Below, piece after piece: positions 51,847 to 59,778 of a stretch of 64,000 nucleotides of DNA (position 1 is the stretch's first letter; every line of letters starts with the position of its first letter). The notes under the pieces were generated by a model. It was given only the letters and a program-made list of their open reading frames with translations, had not been told where the DNA came from and did not search any database. The stretch is from Thermococcus sp. MAR1 (GTDB lineage: Archaea; Methanobacteriota_B; Thermococci; Thermococcales; Thermococcaceae). The translations under genes were made by a program, and so were the position numbers. Where the stretch lies: assembly GCF_012027305.1 (NCBI RefSeq), contig NZ_SNUF01000001.1, positions 682,001 to 746,000 on the forward strand, read 5' to 3'.

Positions 51847-52407
51847 TCATGAAAGTTTCTCGAGGGTTTCCTTTGCTATCTCTCCCAGGGACACCCACTT
51901 CTTGCCCTCGAACGGGAGTATGACCTTGTCTTCAACGTTGACGAGCTCTTCAACGTATTCCTTCGCTTCGCTGGCCCCCAGCTCTCCCAAGAGCATTAGG
52001 GCAAACCCCTTGGTGTTCTTGTCCCCCTCTCTGAGCTCCTCTATGAGATCCTCAACGATGGTGTCCTTCAGTTTCATAATCCTGTCCGGGAATCTACGGG
52101 TGAGTTCGTACGAGAGCACCATTGCGTTCTCCTTTACGTACGGATTTCTGTTCTTTGTCAGCTCAACGGCCTTTGGTAATATTTTGTCTAAGTGCGCCCC
52201 AACGGCGTCTGCCCTCTGCTCAACGATCATCCCCAGAATCAGCAGTGCATCTCCCCTGATACCCGGCACGTTATCGTCGAGGAGCTCTATAAGTGCATTT
52301 AGAGCCTTTTTGTCCTTTACTGCCATCGATACGATCTCGTCGAAGCGTTCCTCTTCTATGAGCTTTTTTATTTTATCCTTTTTTGAACCGAAGGAGAGGA
52401 ACGGCAT
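51847..52407 (-). CDS. HEAT-repeat-like helical protein
   Basis: A 186-residue protein from ATG 52407 (TGGTGATTCCC). It is almost wholly alpha helical, with repeating pairs such as ALNALIELLDDNVPGIRGDALLILGMI and KAVELTKNRNPYVKENAMVLSYEL. These are HEAT/ARM-type repeats with Pro/Arg-x-x-Ala turns, three to four in number. Such proteins act as binding scaffolds; the partner is unknown. Its gap to the next gene is 43 bp. Confidence 0.72.
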   Translation of the reverse strand: MPFLSFGSKKDKIKKLIEEERFDEIVSMAVKDKKALNALIELLDDNVPGIRGDALLILGMIVEQRADAVGAHLDKILPKAVELTKNRNPYVKENAMVLSYELTRRFPDRIMKLKDTIVEDLIEELREGDKNTKGFALMLLGELGASEAKEYVEELVNVEDKVILPFEGKKWVSLGEIAKETLEKLS

Positions 52408-52450
52408 GGGAATCACCAAGGTATAAATGTAATCTGAAACCATTTAAGAG

Positions 52451-52648
52451 TTACTCGACACTTTCATTTAACATTGAGGTTAAATTAGAATCCACTTTCT
52501 CTTGAGTACTGTTAGATATTTCTCCGACTCTTTTAACAGTCCCAACATTAGGTTCTAAAAACTTCCTGATTATAAATAGGAGCATTACAAGAGACATTGC
52601 CACTACAAATATGTACTCTGTTGATGCTTGAGCTCTAAATTTTTTCAT
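52451..52648 (-). CDS. Class III signal peptide protein (pilin-like), small
   Basis: A 65-residue protein. The N-terminus MKKFRAQASTEYIFVVAMSLVMLLFII is a class III (archaellin/type IV pilin-type) signal, with the Q-A/x-S-x-E-Y pattern for cleavage by the FlaK/PibD-type peptidase. A short polar tail follows, with NVGTVKRVGEISNSTQE. It may be a minor pilin or assembly peptide. The gene at 52700 has the same build. Confidence 0.8.
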   Translation of the reverse strand: MKKFRAQASTEYIFVVAMSLVMLLFIIRKFLEPNVGTVKRVGEISNSTQEKVDSNLTSMLNESVE

Positions 52649-52699
52649 TTCAAAACTCCCTCCATAAAAGGAGCAAAAAGAGTTAAATCAAAAACCAGC

Positions 52700-52882
52700 T
52701 TAACCACTGGCTTCCTGTTGCATTTGGCTCAAGTTGCTCGAAGCTGCCTCTCCGGACTGCTCTGCGACGTCTTTTGCCGTGTTTGCCTTGCCTCTAAGCT
52801 GCCTAACAACTATTAGTATTATAACCAAAGCGGCCGCAATCATAAACAGGTACTCGATGGCACCCTGGGCTTTCCTCTTCAT
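52700..52882 (-). CDS. Class III signal peptide protein (pilin-like), small
   Basis: From ATG 52882 (GGGGTGA) 60 residues: MKRKAQGAIEYLFMIAAALVIILIVVRQL followed by an Ala/Ser/Gln-rich tail. The KAQGAIEY signal fits the class III motif. It lies 51 bp upstream of the second such gene on the same strand, so the pair is likely co-transcribed. No archaellin or adhesin domain is present. Confidence 0.8.
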   Translation of the reverse strand: MKRKAQGAIEYLFMIAAALVIILIVVRQLRGKANTAKDVAEQSGEAASSNLSQMQQEASG

Positions 52883-53140
52883 CTTATTCACCCCCGAAGG
52901 ATTACTTCATACATTAATGCACTAAAAAAGCTTATATAGCTTTCTCCTCAAATTTAAGTCAAATCTCCCCAATACTGCAGAAAGCCCAGGGGTGGTCGTG
53001 TGGAATTAGTGGCAATACAATCGGAGTCTGTTAACATTGAAGATTGTGTGAAAGATGTGGTGATAAAATCGCGGAACCTGCTATCTGATCGGGGAGGGGT
53101 TATATATTCCTCAAAAATACACCTTACTTTCGGAGCTTTT

Positions 53141-53566
53141 ATGAACCTGACGGTGACCCTTCTACTTGATCCCCATGGTAACGCGCGGAAGGGTGTCTTG
53201 GCCGACTACTCCCCCGGCAAGCACAAGGAGGATGCGATTCAAAAAGCGCTGGAAAAGCTCAACCGGGCCCTCCCCCAGGATGCCAAGGTCATTGATTTTG
53301 AGATTGGAACTTATACAACACCCGTTACCAGGAGAACCTATGCGGTCGCGGTTGCCGTTTACAACGCACCCCTTGAGGTCAAAGCCTTTGATGAGTATAC
53401 CATCAAGGAGCGGCGTGAGCTTCTTGCCAAGGTTCTCAGGGATTTCAACTATAACCCCAAGGTTCTCAACATATCAGAGATAGCGAGGATGTTCGGCGTT
53501 TCGAGGGACTCCATATACTACGACATCGAGCAGATACTCAAGGAGGGGAAGAAGATCAGCCGCTGA
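53141..53566 (+). CDS. Predicted regulator with C-terminal HTH
   Basis: A TATA box (GGTTATATATT, 53098-53108) places transcription near 53131, so the ATG at 53141, with GGAG upstream, is preferred over the GTG at 53000. The 141-residue protein has an alpha/beta N-terminal domain (LTVTLLLDPHGNARKGVLADYSPGKHKEDAI) and a C-terminal helix-turn-helix (LNISEIARMFGVSRDSIYYDIEQILKEG). The latter is a sigma-70-region-4/Fis-like DNA-binding element. It is a small archaeal regulator of unknown target, convergent with the site-2 protease (11-nt overlap). Confidence 0.68.
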   Translation: MNLTVTLLLDPHGNARKGVLADYSPGKHKEDAIQKALEKLNRALPQDAKVIDFEIGTYTTPVTRRTYAVAVAVYNAPLEVKAFDEYTIKERRELLAKVLRDFNYNPKVLNISEIARMFGVSRDSIYYDIEQILKEGKKISR

Positions 53567-54806
53567 CCCAGAGCGGACGTGGCGTCGCTGAGATGATGAA
53601 GATTATCACCGCGATAGCCACCAGGAGTAGTCTCTTTCTGGATACCGGGGAGACCTCATCAAGCGCCCCGGGATTTCCAACCGAGCCCATCAGAAGAACC
53701 AGCATCCCCCAGATTAGCCATCCGACCCAAAGGAAGCTCATTCCTATGAGGACGAGTCCGACGACCATTGTTAAATATCTGTGGGCCTTCTCTCCCAAGA
53801 AAGAGCGCGCTATATGTCCCCCGTCGAGCTGGGCCGCCGGGATGAGGTTGAGGAACGTCACAAGGATTCCAACCCAGCCGGCTATTGCCACCGGATGAAG
53901 GAACACGACGCTGTTCTCGGGGAACGTTACCACGTACTTCTCGATTAACATGAAAAGGAGATTCTCACCGAAGACTATCCCTCCCTCTGTGGGGGGAAGG
54001 AGATGCTGGGGCACAGGCACTGAGAGCTTCAGTCCTATAATGCTCACGGGTATGGCGACCAGAAAACCGGCTATGGGGCCGCTGACGCCGAGGTCTATGG
54101 CGGCGTTTCTAGTGGGGAGGGGTGACTTGACCCTTATGACCGCCCCGAGGGTTCCCAGCATGCTGGGGAACGGTATGAAGTAGGGCATCGTTGCCCTGAC
54201 GCCGTGATAGGCGGCTGCAATCTTGTGGCCCAGCTCGTGGGTTCCAAGTATGGCCATTACGCTTATGGAAAATGCTACCGCGTTAATGTAGGGATTCCTT
54301 ATTCCGGGGAGGTTGTAGTAATCGAGCAGCTGAATGTAGAGAGACGAGAGATAGTAGCCAGCAAACAGCGTCGTGAATATTGTGGCTATCAGGAAAATCC
54401 ACGGGAGCCACCGATTGTCCTCCTTTATCCCCTGGGCGGGGAATACGAACAGCAGAACATTACCACTGCGCTCTTTGAGAGCCGCCCAGTAGCCGAGCTC
54501 CTCCAGCTCACTCAGAACCCTCTCAAAGTTCTCCTCCCGGATCTCGCGAACCTTAAACACAAAAACCCTTCCGTCTATTCTATCAAGCTCCACGTCGTAG
54601 AATTCCTTGACCTTCCTCTCAACGGCCTCCGGTAGGAAGGGGATATCGCCACGAAGAGAAAGCGTCAGTTCCTCCGGTTCCGTCTGGAACTCCACCAGAA
54701 CCATGTCCCCGCCGCACCTGGGGCAGCCTTTCTCGATAAGGGGCTCCGTGGAATCCATTACCTCCCTGTGCCCGCAGTTGATGCACTCATAGACTCCCTT
54801 TGGCAT
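53556..54806 (-). CDS. Site-2-type membrane metalloprotease with N-terminal zinc ribbon
   Basis: A 416-residue protein. Residues 1-45 form a zinc-ribbon-like unit (YECINCGHREVM...KGCPRCGGDMV), then a linker. At about 150-400 lie several helices with HELGHKIAAAYHG, and NLIPAAQLDGGHIARSF gives the third metal ligand. These are the M50/S2P motifs for cleavage inside membranes. It could cut a membrane-held regulator. The fused zinc ribbon is uncommon in bacterial members. It overlaps the upstream convergent gene by 11 nt. Confidence 0.9.
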   Translation of the reverse strand: MPKGVYECINCGHREVMDSTEPLIEKGCPRCGGDMVLVEFQTEPEELTLSLRGDIPFLPEAVERKVKEFYDVELDRIDGRVFVFKVREIREENFERVLSELEELGYWAALKERSGNVLLFVFPAQGIKEDNRWLPWIFLIATIFTTLFAGYYLSSLYIQLLDYYNLPGIRNPYINAVAFSISVMAILGTHELGHKIAAAYHGVRATMPYFIPFPSMLGTLGAVIRVKSPLPTRNAAIDLGVSGPIAGFLVAIPVSIIGLKLSVPVPQHLLPPTEGGIVFGENLLFMLIEKYVVTFPENSVVFLHPVAIAGWVGILVTFLNLIPAAQLDGGHIARSFLGEKAHRYLTMVVGLVLIGMSFLWVGWLIWGMLVLLMGSVGNPGALDEVSPVSRKRLLLVAIAVIIFIISATPRPLWVSG

Positions 54807-54847
54807 TTTGACTCCCTGAAAAGGAATTGACGGAGAGCTTAAAAAGA

Positions 54848-55240
54848 CTATTCCTCAATTTCGACCAGTCCCTTGTCGGCATTAACGTTGGCCCTTTTTC
54901 CGCTCCTGAGCTTTGAGACGTCTATTCCGTCTACCATTGGGATTCCGGCTATTATGGCCCCCGTCGCAACTATGGTCTCCGCTTCACCAACGATTATGGC
55001 CTTTGGAGCCTTGCCGTTCTTCTTGAGTGCATAGATAACGTAGGAACCAACGGTTGAGCCCTTTCCTCTTGGAAATGCCAGTATCTTACCCGCGATGCTC
55101 TGCCCTCTGATGTCACTCTCGGCATCGGTGACTATTCCCGTCTCCGGGTCAACGCCACCGAGGAACGATAGGGGTTTGTGGGAGACTACTAGCTCCCCCT
55201 CGGCCTTTCCCCCGACTATCTTCCTCCCCTTTAGCCTCAT
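54848..55240 (-). CDS. Phosphomevalonate dehydratase small subunit (aconitase X swivel)
   Basis: A 130-residue swivel domain (DUF126): MRLKGRKIVGGKAEGELVVSHKPLSFLGGVDPETG and the GSTVGSYVIYALKKNGKAPKAIIV loop. It pairs with the catalytic subunit encoded 9 bp upstream. In archaea this enzyme makes trans-anhydromevalonate 5-phosphate in the modified mevalonate pathway for isoprenoid lipids. The assignment follows knowledge of the family. Confidence 0.87.
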   Translation of the reverse strand: MRLKGRKIVGGKAEGELVVSHKPLSFLGGVDPETGIVTDAESDIRGQSIAGKILAFPRGKGSTVGSYVIYALKKNGKAPKAIIVGEAETIVATGAIIAGIPMVDGIDVSKLRSGKRANVNADKGLVEIEE

Positions 55241-55249
55241 GATACCACC

Positions 55250-56410
55250 TCATGGCGCCTCCATGATTAGGTTTTCGACATCGTCGAGCCTTACGCTGAA
55301 TCCAAAGGAGCGGAAGTAAAAGGCGCTCTTTCCACTGTTTGTAGCTATGCCCGAGTACCAGCGCTTAATTGGTGAGACAACAAAGCAAGAATCCGCTATG
55401 ATTTTCCCGTTGTAGCGCTCTATTGTCTCGGTATATCCAAGAGAATCTGCCAGGGCTTTGACTGCCCGGCTCGCCGTTATGAAAAGGGGTATTCTCAAAG
55501 GTTTTCCGCGCATTCTGAGAAGTTCAGCAATCTCTTTAACTTCTGGAAGGGATGCATGTGGACAGCCGATGAGTATCATGTCTATTTCGCCCCAGTCGTC
55601 GGAGAAAGCCTCCTTAACGGCCTTTACCTCGGAATCTTCAACGGTTATGGTCTCAAGTTTGTCCACCACCGCCTCCCGGTACTCGGGTGTCTCGCCCTCG
55701 ACGTGGTAGAGCGCTATACTCCCAGTTGCGGCCATCGCTGCACCCATTCCCTTGAGGTATTCCGTTCTCTCAGGGCTTATACCCCTAAAATACGGAACAT
55801 CGTTGCCGAGGGTTTTTCCAAGGTGGTAGCCCAAAGCCGCGTAGTCGACAAAGCTCTCCACCCCTGCCCTAACATCAACGACAATCGTTGCCTTCCTGTT
55901 CTCGTCCAGGTGGAGGCCGTAATTCGGTGTTTTGCCCACTATTGCTGCCGCCAGGCTGGAAGGACCGCCTTCGCGATTTGTCCTTGCCCCAAGTATGGAG
56001 TTTGCAAAGCTTACCGCGGAACTCTCGCTCCAAGCCAGGTGGTCGCCGAACTTTGGAAGGTTCGCGCCATAGTAGGGCGTGCAAGTTGAGGTTGTCTCGA
56101 TTCCCATCCTGCGGTAAAGCTCAAGGACTTCTGCCTGCTTCTCCATGAACTCGTCGTCGCCTATTCCTGCCGGGTTCAGGGTGGTGTAAACACTGACCTT
56201 CGCTCCTGCCTCGACAAAGTCCCTAAGGAACTCCATTCCGGCATCGCCAATGTTCTTGTAGGAAACACCCGCGATTTGGGCGCTTTTGATTGGGATAAGC
56301 CCCTCTGCACCGTAGATGTCCCCGAGCGCAACCAGTATCTCCATGGCCTTCTGGAGTGCATAGCCGTACTCTCCGGCGAGTATGAGCTCCTCCTCCTTCG
56401 TTAGATACAT
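55250..56410 (-). CDS. Phosphomevalonate dehydratase large subunit (aconitase X catalytic)
   Basis: From ATG 56410 (AGGTGGTG) the protein has 386 residues of the DUF521/aconitase X catalytic domain. Cysteines in TSTCTPYYGANLP, ILIGCPHASLPE and ADSCFVVSPIKR are expected Fe-S ligands. FANSILGARTNREGGPSSLAAAIVGKTPNYGLH is a family stretch. It works with the small subunit encoded next. Early in-frame starts up to 56467 lack a ribosome site. Confidence 0.88.
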   Translation of the reverse strand: MYLTKEEELILAGEYGYALQKAMEILVALGDIYGAEGLIPIKSAQIAGVSYKNIGDAGMEFLRDFVEAGAKVSVYTTLNPAGIGDDEFMEKQAEVLELYRRMGIETTSTCTPYYGANLPKFGDHLAWSESSAVSFANSILGARTNREGGPSSLAAAIVGKTPNYGLHLDENRKATIVVDVRAGVESFVDYAALGYHLGKTLGNDVPYFRGISPERTEYLKGMGAAMAATGSIALYHVEGETPEYREAVVDKLETITVEDSEVKAVKEAFSDDWGEIDMILIGCPHASLPEVKEIAELLRMRGKPLRIPLFITASRAVKALADSLGYTETIERYNGKIIADSCFVVSPIKRWYSGIATNSGKSAFYFRSFGFSVRLDDVENLIMEAP

Positions 56411-56551
56411 GTCACCACCTATTGGATTCGACGTTTTGTTGCTTATAAGCCCTTCTTCCACTCTCAAAAGTCAAAATGATATCAAAGTTACTCAGAAATT
56501 TTTATAGTATCTTAAGGACAATAAGTAATGCCCAACTATCGGGAGGTGCCC

Positions 56552-57004
56552 ATGATGGGACTCAGTGTTAAAAAACTAGCAACTGTTTTGTTTTTGGTTT
56601 TCTGTAGTGTACTAGCGACTCCGGCGATGGTCTACGGGGCCGACACCTACGACGTCGTGCTGTCGGACAGCGGACCAACATTCTACGCCACCAAGAATGT
56701 GGGCATATGGCCGTTCACACAAACCTTCAAGATGCAGGGTAAAGTGATATCGTACTCGACCTCCTGGTACTCCGGCTCCGGACACTCGCAGATATCGTTT
56801 CCCTTCGTAGGACTCTACTCTCTGGACTACGCCTATGTTCGCCTCAGTAACAGCGCCGGCTTTTACAGGAGTTGGACTTACCACCAGGGCAGTTTCACCT
56901 GCAACTTTTACTATCCGTATCTCAGCGACGCCGACGGCGGTCCAAGCTCCAAGCTGACCATGAAGTGGCACTACGAATTCGTAGGGGATCTGGGTTCCTA
57001 CTGA
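56552..57004 (+). CDS. Small secreted aromatic-rich protein, unknown
   Basis: ATG 56552 is 4 nt after GGAGGTG (56541-56547), and a TATA (TTTTTATAG) near 56497 puts the start site near 56528. The 150-residue product has a signal peptide (about 1-38, ending VYGA) and a mature part of about 112 residues. That part is rich in Tyr, Ser, Trp and Phe with few charges, and has GHSQISFPF and FTCNFYYPYLSDADGG. It is probably a beta-sandwich. No family is recognised. It is followed at 13 bp by another secreted protein and likely forms a two-gene unit. Confidence 0.6.
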   Translation: MMGLSVKKLATVLFLVFCSVLATPAMVYGADTYDVVLSDSGPTFYATKNVGIWPFTQTFKMQGKVISYSTSWYSGSGHSQISFPFVGLYSLDYAYVRLSNSAGFYRSWTYHQGSFTCNFYYPYLSDADGGPSSKLTMKWHYEFVGDLGSY

Positions 57005-57017
57005 GGAGGTGGTGTGA

Positions 57018-57725
57018 ATGAGGAGGTATCTCGTCCCGTTGTTTGTGTTGGTTCTCCTTGGGGGAATGCTGGGAGCGGCTTATGCCTTTTCGCAACCGCC
57101 CTCACAGAAGGCACTTGCCTCTGCAATGGGGAGCATGAATAAGTACCAGTTCGTACGCGAGATTGAGTTCGACCAGTACAGGGTCTACGTTGTCAACAAC
57201 GGGGGTTCGAACGTCCTCAAGAAGGACTTCGAGTACCACGGCAAAGTCGTGACCACGGGCGCTGTTGACATGGTGCATGGGATTGTTACTGAGTCTGAGG
57301 AATATTACATCAACGGTTCGCTGGCCATGCGCGGCCACATAACCGTCAACCTCCGCACAGGGGAAGTTTCGGGAACCGTAACTCTTGCGAATGGAACCAT
57401 TATGGACGTTAAGGAGCTCTGGGAGAGGTATTACGGAGTAGACAGCGACACGGCAGTAGACATGATACGGGGAAGCCTTCCCACACTGGCCTTTAGGGAT
57501 GCGCTCCTCAACTCCCGCGGCCTCAGGAAGGTTAGGAGCTCAGTTTCCCTGTCCGATAGAATACTGATGGGACTGGGTCTCAAGGAGAAGCTCTTTGAGT
57601 ACGAGTTCACCACAAAATCGGGTAAGATCTGGCATGTCTTTGTCGACTCCAGCGGCGTTCCGCGCAGGTTTGAGTTCAAGACGGAGGATTCAAAAATCGT
57701 CGTCCACATAACGCCCATGGGATGA
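57018..57725 (+). CDS. Secreted/anchored protein, unknown
   Basis: A 235-residue protein with an N-terminal signal or membrane anchor (MRRYLVPLFVLVLLGGMLGAAYAFSQ) and a predominantly beta C-terminal region (FEYEFTTKSGKIWHVFVDSSGVPRRFEFKTEDSKIVVHI). It resembles outer-surface proteins with a LolA/LppX-like layout but without a match I can name. The strong site GAGGAGGTG precedes the ATG. It is co-transcribed with the gene before it; one could be the substrate or chaperone of the other. Confidence 0.6.
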   Translation: MRRYLVPLFVLVLLGGMLGAAYAFSQPPSQKALASAMGSMNKYQFVREIEFDQYRVYVVNNGGSNVLKKDFEYHGKVVTTGAVDMVHGIVTESEEYYINGSLAMRGHITVNLRTGEVSGTVTLANGTIMDVKELWERYYGVDSDTAVDMIRGSLPTLAFRDALLNSRGLRKVRSSVSLSDRILMGLGLKEKLFEYEFTTKSGKIWHVFVDSSGVPRRFEFKTEDSKIVVHITPMG

Positions 57726-57831
57726 GGGGCACGGCAACCCTTTTACTCTTTTATTCCCTGCAATCCCATCGTTCCCTTTACTCCCGCAAAATTTATAAAC
57801 CCCCCGCGGTTCACTAACTAACGGGTCGAGC

Positions 57832-57906
57832 AGCGGGGTGGGGCAGCTAGGAGTGCCCGCCGGGCTCATAACCCGGAGGTCGGAGGTTCAAATCCTCCCC
57901 CCGCTA
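57832..57906 (+). tRNA. Initiator tRNA-Met (anticodon CAT)
   Basis: A 75-nt cloverleaf. The acceptor stem pairs AGCGGGG with CCCCGCT and leaves A as discriminator. The anticodon CAT is at 57867-57869 in loop CTCATAA. The T arm is GGAGG-TTCAAAT-CCTCC. The A1-U72 pair and three G-C pairs at the base of the anticodon stem (GGG...CCC) are the archaeal initiator marks. A TATA (AATTTATAAACC, about 57789-57800) stands 35 bp upstream. No intron is present. CCA is not encoded. Confidence 0.93.
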
Positions 57907-58764
57907 TTTGGATACATTTGTACGTTGATGTTCTTTTTTGAACACACCAATGGCTTCAAGGGCGTCTTTTAGCTTAAGTTGTTTTCTTACTATTGAAAAT
58001 CCCACATTTTTGTAGAAGTTAGACACACTCTGTCTTCGCTGAATCATTATTCTGTAAAGATCATATTTGTACTGATACATTCTACCTCGGATGTTTACGG
58101 GAGTGCCCTTTTTACGGTGAAGATAAATTCTGGAGTCAATCTCAAGCCCGTGAAGTAGCTCTTTGCAAAGTGTTAGCACATTTAAGTCATAGTTCGCAGC
58201 AGATATTTGAACCGATCTTGATTTCTTATTGAATACCACAGTTCCTTCACTGTCAAAGAACCCTCTTAGGAACTCCTTTGGATACATCCTAGCAACTTCA
58301 AAAAGCCTCTCTTTCGGCCCTTTCAGGAACATGAACAGCTCCTTGTTGGTGACCTCCACCCACCACCGGTCGGCTCTGCCCCGATTGCACTCAAAGCCAG
58401 TTCTTGGATTTGCTCCAATGCCCTTAAGAGCCCTCCCAAAGCTCTCGGCGAAGTCCTCGTCAACAACCTTTAAACGAATTCTATACTGATAATTCCTTTC
58501 ACTAACGGAGGCATCTCCGAGATAGGCTCCGACTATGTAGGCCAGCTCTGGGGAGGGTTCCAGATTAACGCGCTTGGTTTTGTTAAACGTGTTGTGTGTT
58601 CCTCTGCACCACCTAAGAACCGTTGCCTTGGAGATGGAAACCTTGAACTCCTCAGCCAATTCTCTTGTAATCCTTCGGTAGCTCATTCCTGATTCACGGA
58701 GTTGACGGGCGCGTTCCTGTATTCTCTCCACTTCGGAGGGCGAGAGGTCTCTCAAGGTTCGCAT
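57904..58764 (-). CDS. LAGLIDADG-type homing endonuclease-like protein, stand-alone
   Basis: This 286-residue protein starts with an HTH-like region (SYRRITRELAEEFKVSISKATVLRWCRG, about 28-55). It then has two LAGLIDADG-type helices, YIVGAYLGDASV (about 74-85) and FLRGFFDSEGTVV (about 167-179), with acidic active-site residues Asp82 and Asp/Glu at 173-175. It is free-standing, not within an intein or visible intron. Its stop codon overlaps the last 3 bases of the initiator tRNA gene (opposite strands). A decayed copy lies downstream at 58870-59165. Confidence 0.82.
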   Translation of the reverse strand: MRTLRDLSPSEVERIQERARQLRESGMSYRRITRELAEEFKVSISKATVLRWCRGTHNTFNKTKRVNLEPSPELAYIVGAYLGDASVSERNYQYRIRLKVVDEDFAESFGRALKGIGANPRTGFECNRGRADRWWVEVTNKELFMFLKGPKERLFEVARMYPKEFLRGFFDSEGTVVFNKKSRSVQISAANYDLNVLTLCKELLHGLEIDSRIYLHRKKGTPVNIRGRMYQYKYDLYRIMIQRRQSVSNFYKNVGFSIVRKQLKLKDALEAIGVFKKEHQRTNVSK

Positions 58765-58818
58765 GTAACTATCTTAACTCGTTTATTTAAAACTCTTTTG
58801 TATTGTAAATATCGCGGG

Positions 58819-58876
58819 CAAACCTTTTAAACTTTTCCTCAATTTCCAACGCAAAGGGCGGCTGGCAGGAAATTGT
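58819..58876 (+). repeat. Truncated duplicate of the rps15 promoter and leader
   Basis: The segment A/C-CTTTTTAAAC-x(8-10)-CAACGCAAAGGGCGGCTGGCAGGA matches 59700-59751, the TATA and 5' leader of rps15 (ACTTTTTAAACTCC...GATGCGAAGGGGCGGCTGGCGGGAG). The second arm of the leader hairpin is lost (AATTG in place of GCTAGCC). It sits just beside the endonuclease remnant, so the decayed element may have been inserted beside, or copied together with, the rps15 leader. Confidence 0.65.
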
Positions 58877-59165
58877 TTCTGCTTGACAAGAACTCAACCG
58901 CTTTGTAGAATTTAACTTTGTTGCCCATAGTCCGAATCGTAATTTGATGCACTCACTCCCAATTTCCCTATTTCTTTGAAAAATCACTGTCTCCTTCACC
59001 ATCAAAGACTCCCTTCAGGAACTCTCGTGAGTATGCGCCTTAGGAACCTCAAAAAGTTCCTTCTTTGACCCTTTGAAAAGGGGATAGAGGCTATTAGTCG
59101 CCGCTTCAACGTACCCGCGGTCGTTTCTCTCTCATTTCCCTGAAGCCAAGTCCTCACATCCAGAT
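58870..59165 (-). pseudogene. Decayed copy of the LAGLIDADG gene
   Basis: Several blocks match the intact gene at 57904-58764 in the same order and strand. One is a TTTGTAGAAxTT block (about 58902) that reads FYKAVEF against FYKNVGF after a frame shift. Another is TCAAAGA-CTC-AGGAACTC near 59003-59024, and a third the CCTCAAAAAG...CTTTGACCCTTTGAAAAG and CGCGGTC stretch near 59047-59120. The frame is broken several times, and the ends are missing. It is a degenerate duplication. A 72-codon frame at 58787-59005 falls on it and is not a gene. Confidence 0.75.
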
Positions 59166-59215
59166 GGCGAAACTTTTATTTACCTTTTCTGTATAAAACA
59201 TGGTGGGGGTACCCG

Positions 59216-59695
59216 ATGAGAAAGGGCCAGTCCTCCCTAGAATACTTACTCATGATAGCGGCAGCTCTCATCTTAGTTTTGCTTGTGGTTAGAGTTCTCT
59301 ATGGAATCACCAACTCTCCTCCCGATGTGAAGTGCGATAATGTAGTCATAAGCTACGTTAAGTACGATGCTGAAGGAGATGATCGGAATAATTTGAACGA
59401 CGAATACGTCGTCATCGAAAATATGGGCTGTGAGGCTGTAAACTTAGAGGGGTGGAAGCTAAAGGATGAAGCCAATCATGTATACTCGTTTCCCTCCATA
59501 ACCCTAGCACCGGGGGCGAGTGTAAGGGTGCATACTGGCTCTGGAAATGACACGGATTCCGACCTGTACTGGGGAAGAGGGGCACCGGTGTGGAACAACC
59601 GAGGTGATACTGCATATTTGTATGACGCGGATGGAAAGCTCGTTGATAGCTGCAGCTGGACCGGGACGGAAGGAGGAGCCGTCAACTGCCACTAA
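59216..59695 (+). CDS. Pilin-like protein with lamin-tail domain
   Basis: A 159-residue protein that begins [28 protein letters not shown], a class III signal (GQSSLEY). The rest is a lamin-tail domain: [50 protein letters not shown]...[24 protein letters not shown] domains are small immunoglobulin-like folds on secreted proteins; here it would be displayed from a pilin-like anchor. GGTGGGGG precedes the ATG. It stands upstream of rps15. Confidence 0.85.
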   Translation: MRKGQSSLEYLLMIAAALILVLLVVRVLYGITNSPPDVKCDNVVISYVKYDAEGDDRNNLNDEYVVIENMGCEAVNLEGWKLKDEANHVYSFPSITLAPGASVRVHTGSGNDTDSDLYWGRGAPVWNNRGDTAYLYDADGKLVDSCSWTGTEGGAVNCH

Positions 59696-59739
59696 CGACA
59701 AACTTTTTAAACTCCTTCTTCTACGCCGATGCGAAGGGG

Positions 59740-59759
59740 CGGCTGGCGGGAGCTAGCCG
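59740..59759 (+). promoter_or_regulatory. rps15 leader hairpin with GGGA tetraloop
   Basis: CGGCTGGC-GGGA-GCTAGCCG folds into an 8-bp stem (one G-U pair) capped by a GNRA-type tetraloop, 19 bp before the S15 ATG. The hairpin lies between the TATA (TTTTTAAAC, about 59703-59711) and the ribosome site GGGAGGTG (59765-59772). S15 autoregulation by mRNA structure is known in bacteria; here this is a candidate by analogy. Confidence 0.6.
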
Positions 59760-59778
59760 TCACCGGGAGGTGTATGAT

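Noticed and set aside
58787-59005. 72-codon frame beside the LAGLIDADG gene
   Set aside because: Lies on the decayed duplicate and the copied rps15 leader; aligned fragments need frame shifts, so it is pseudogene noise.
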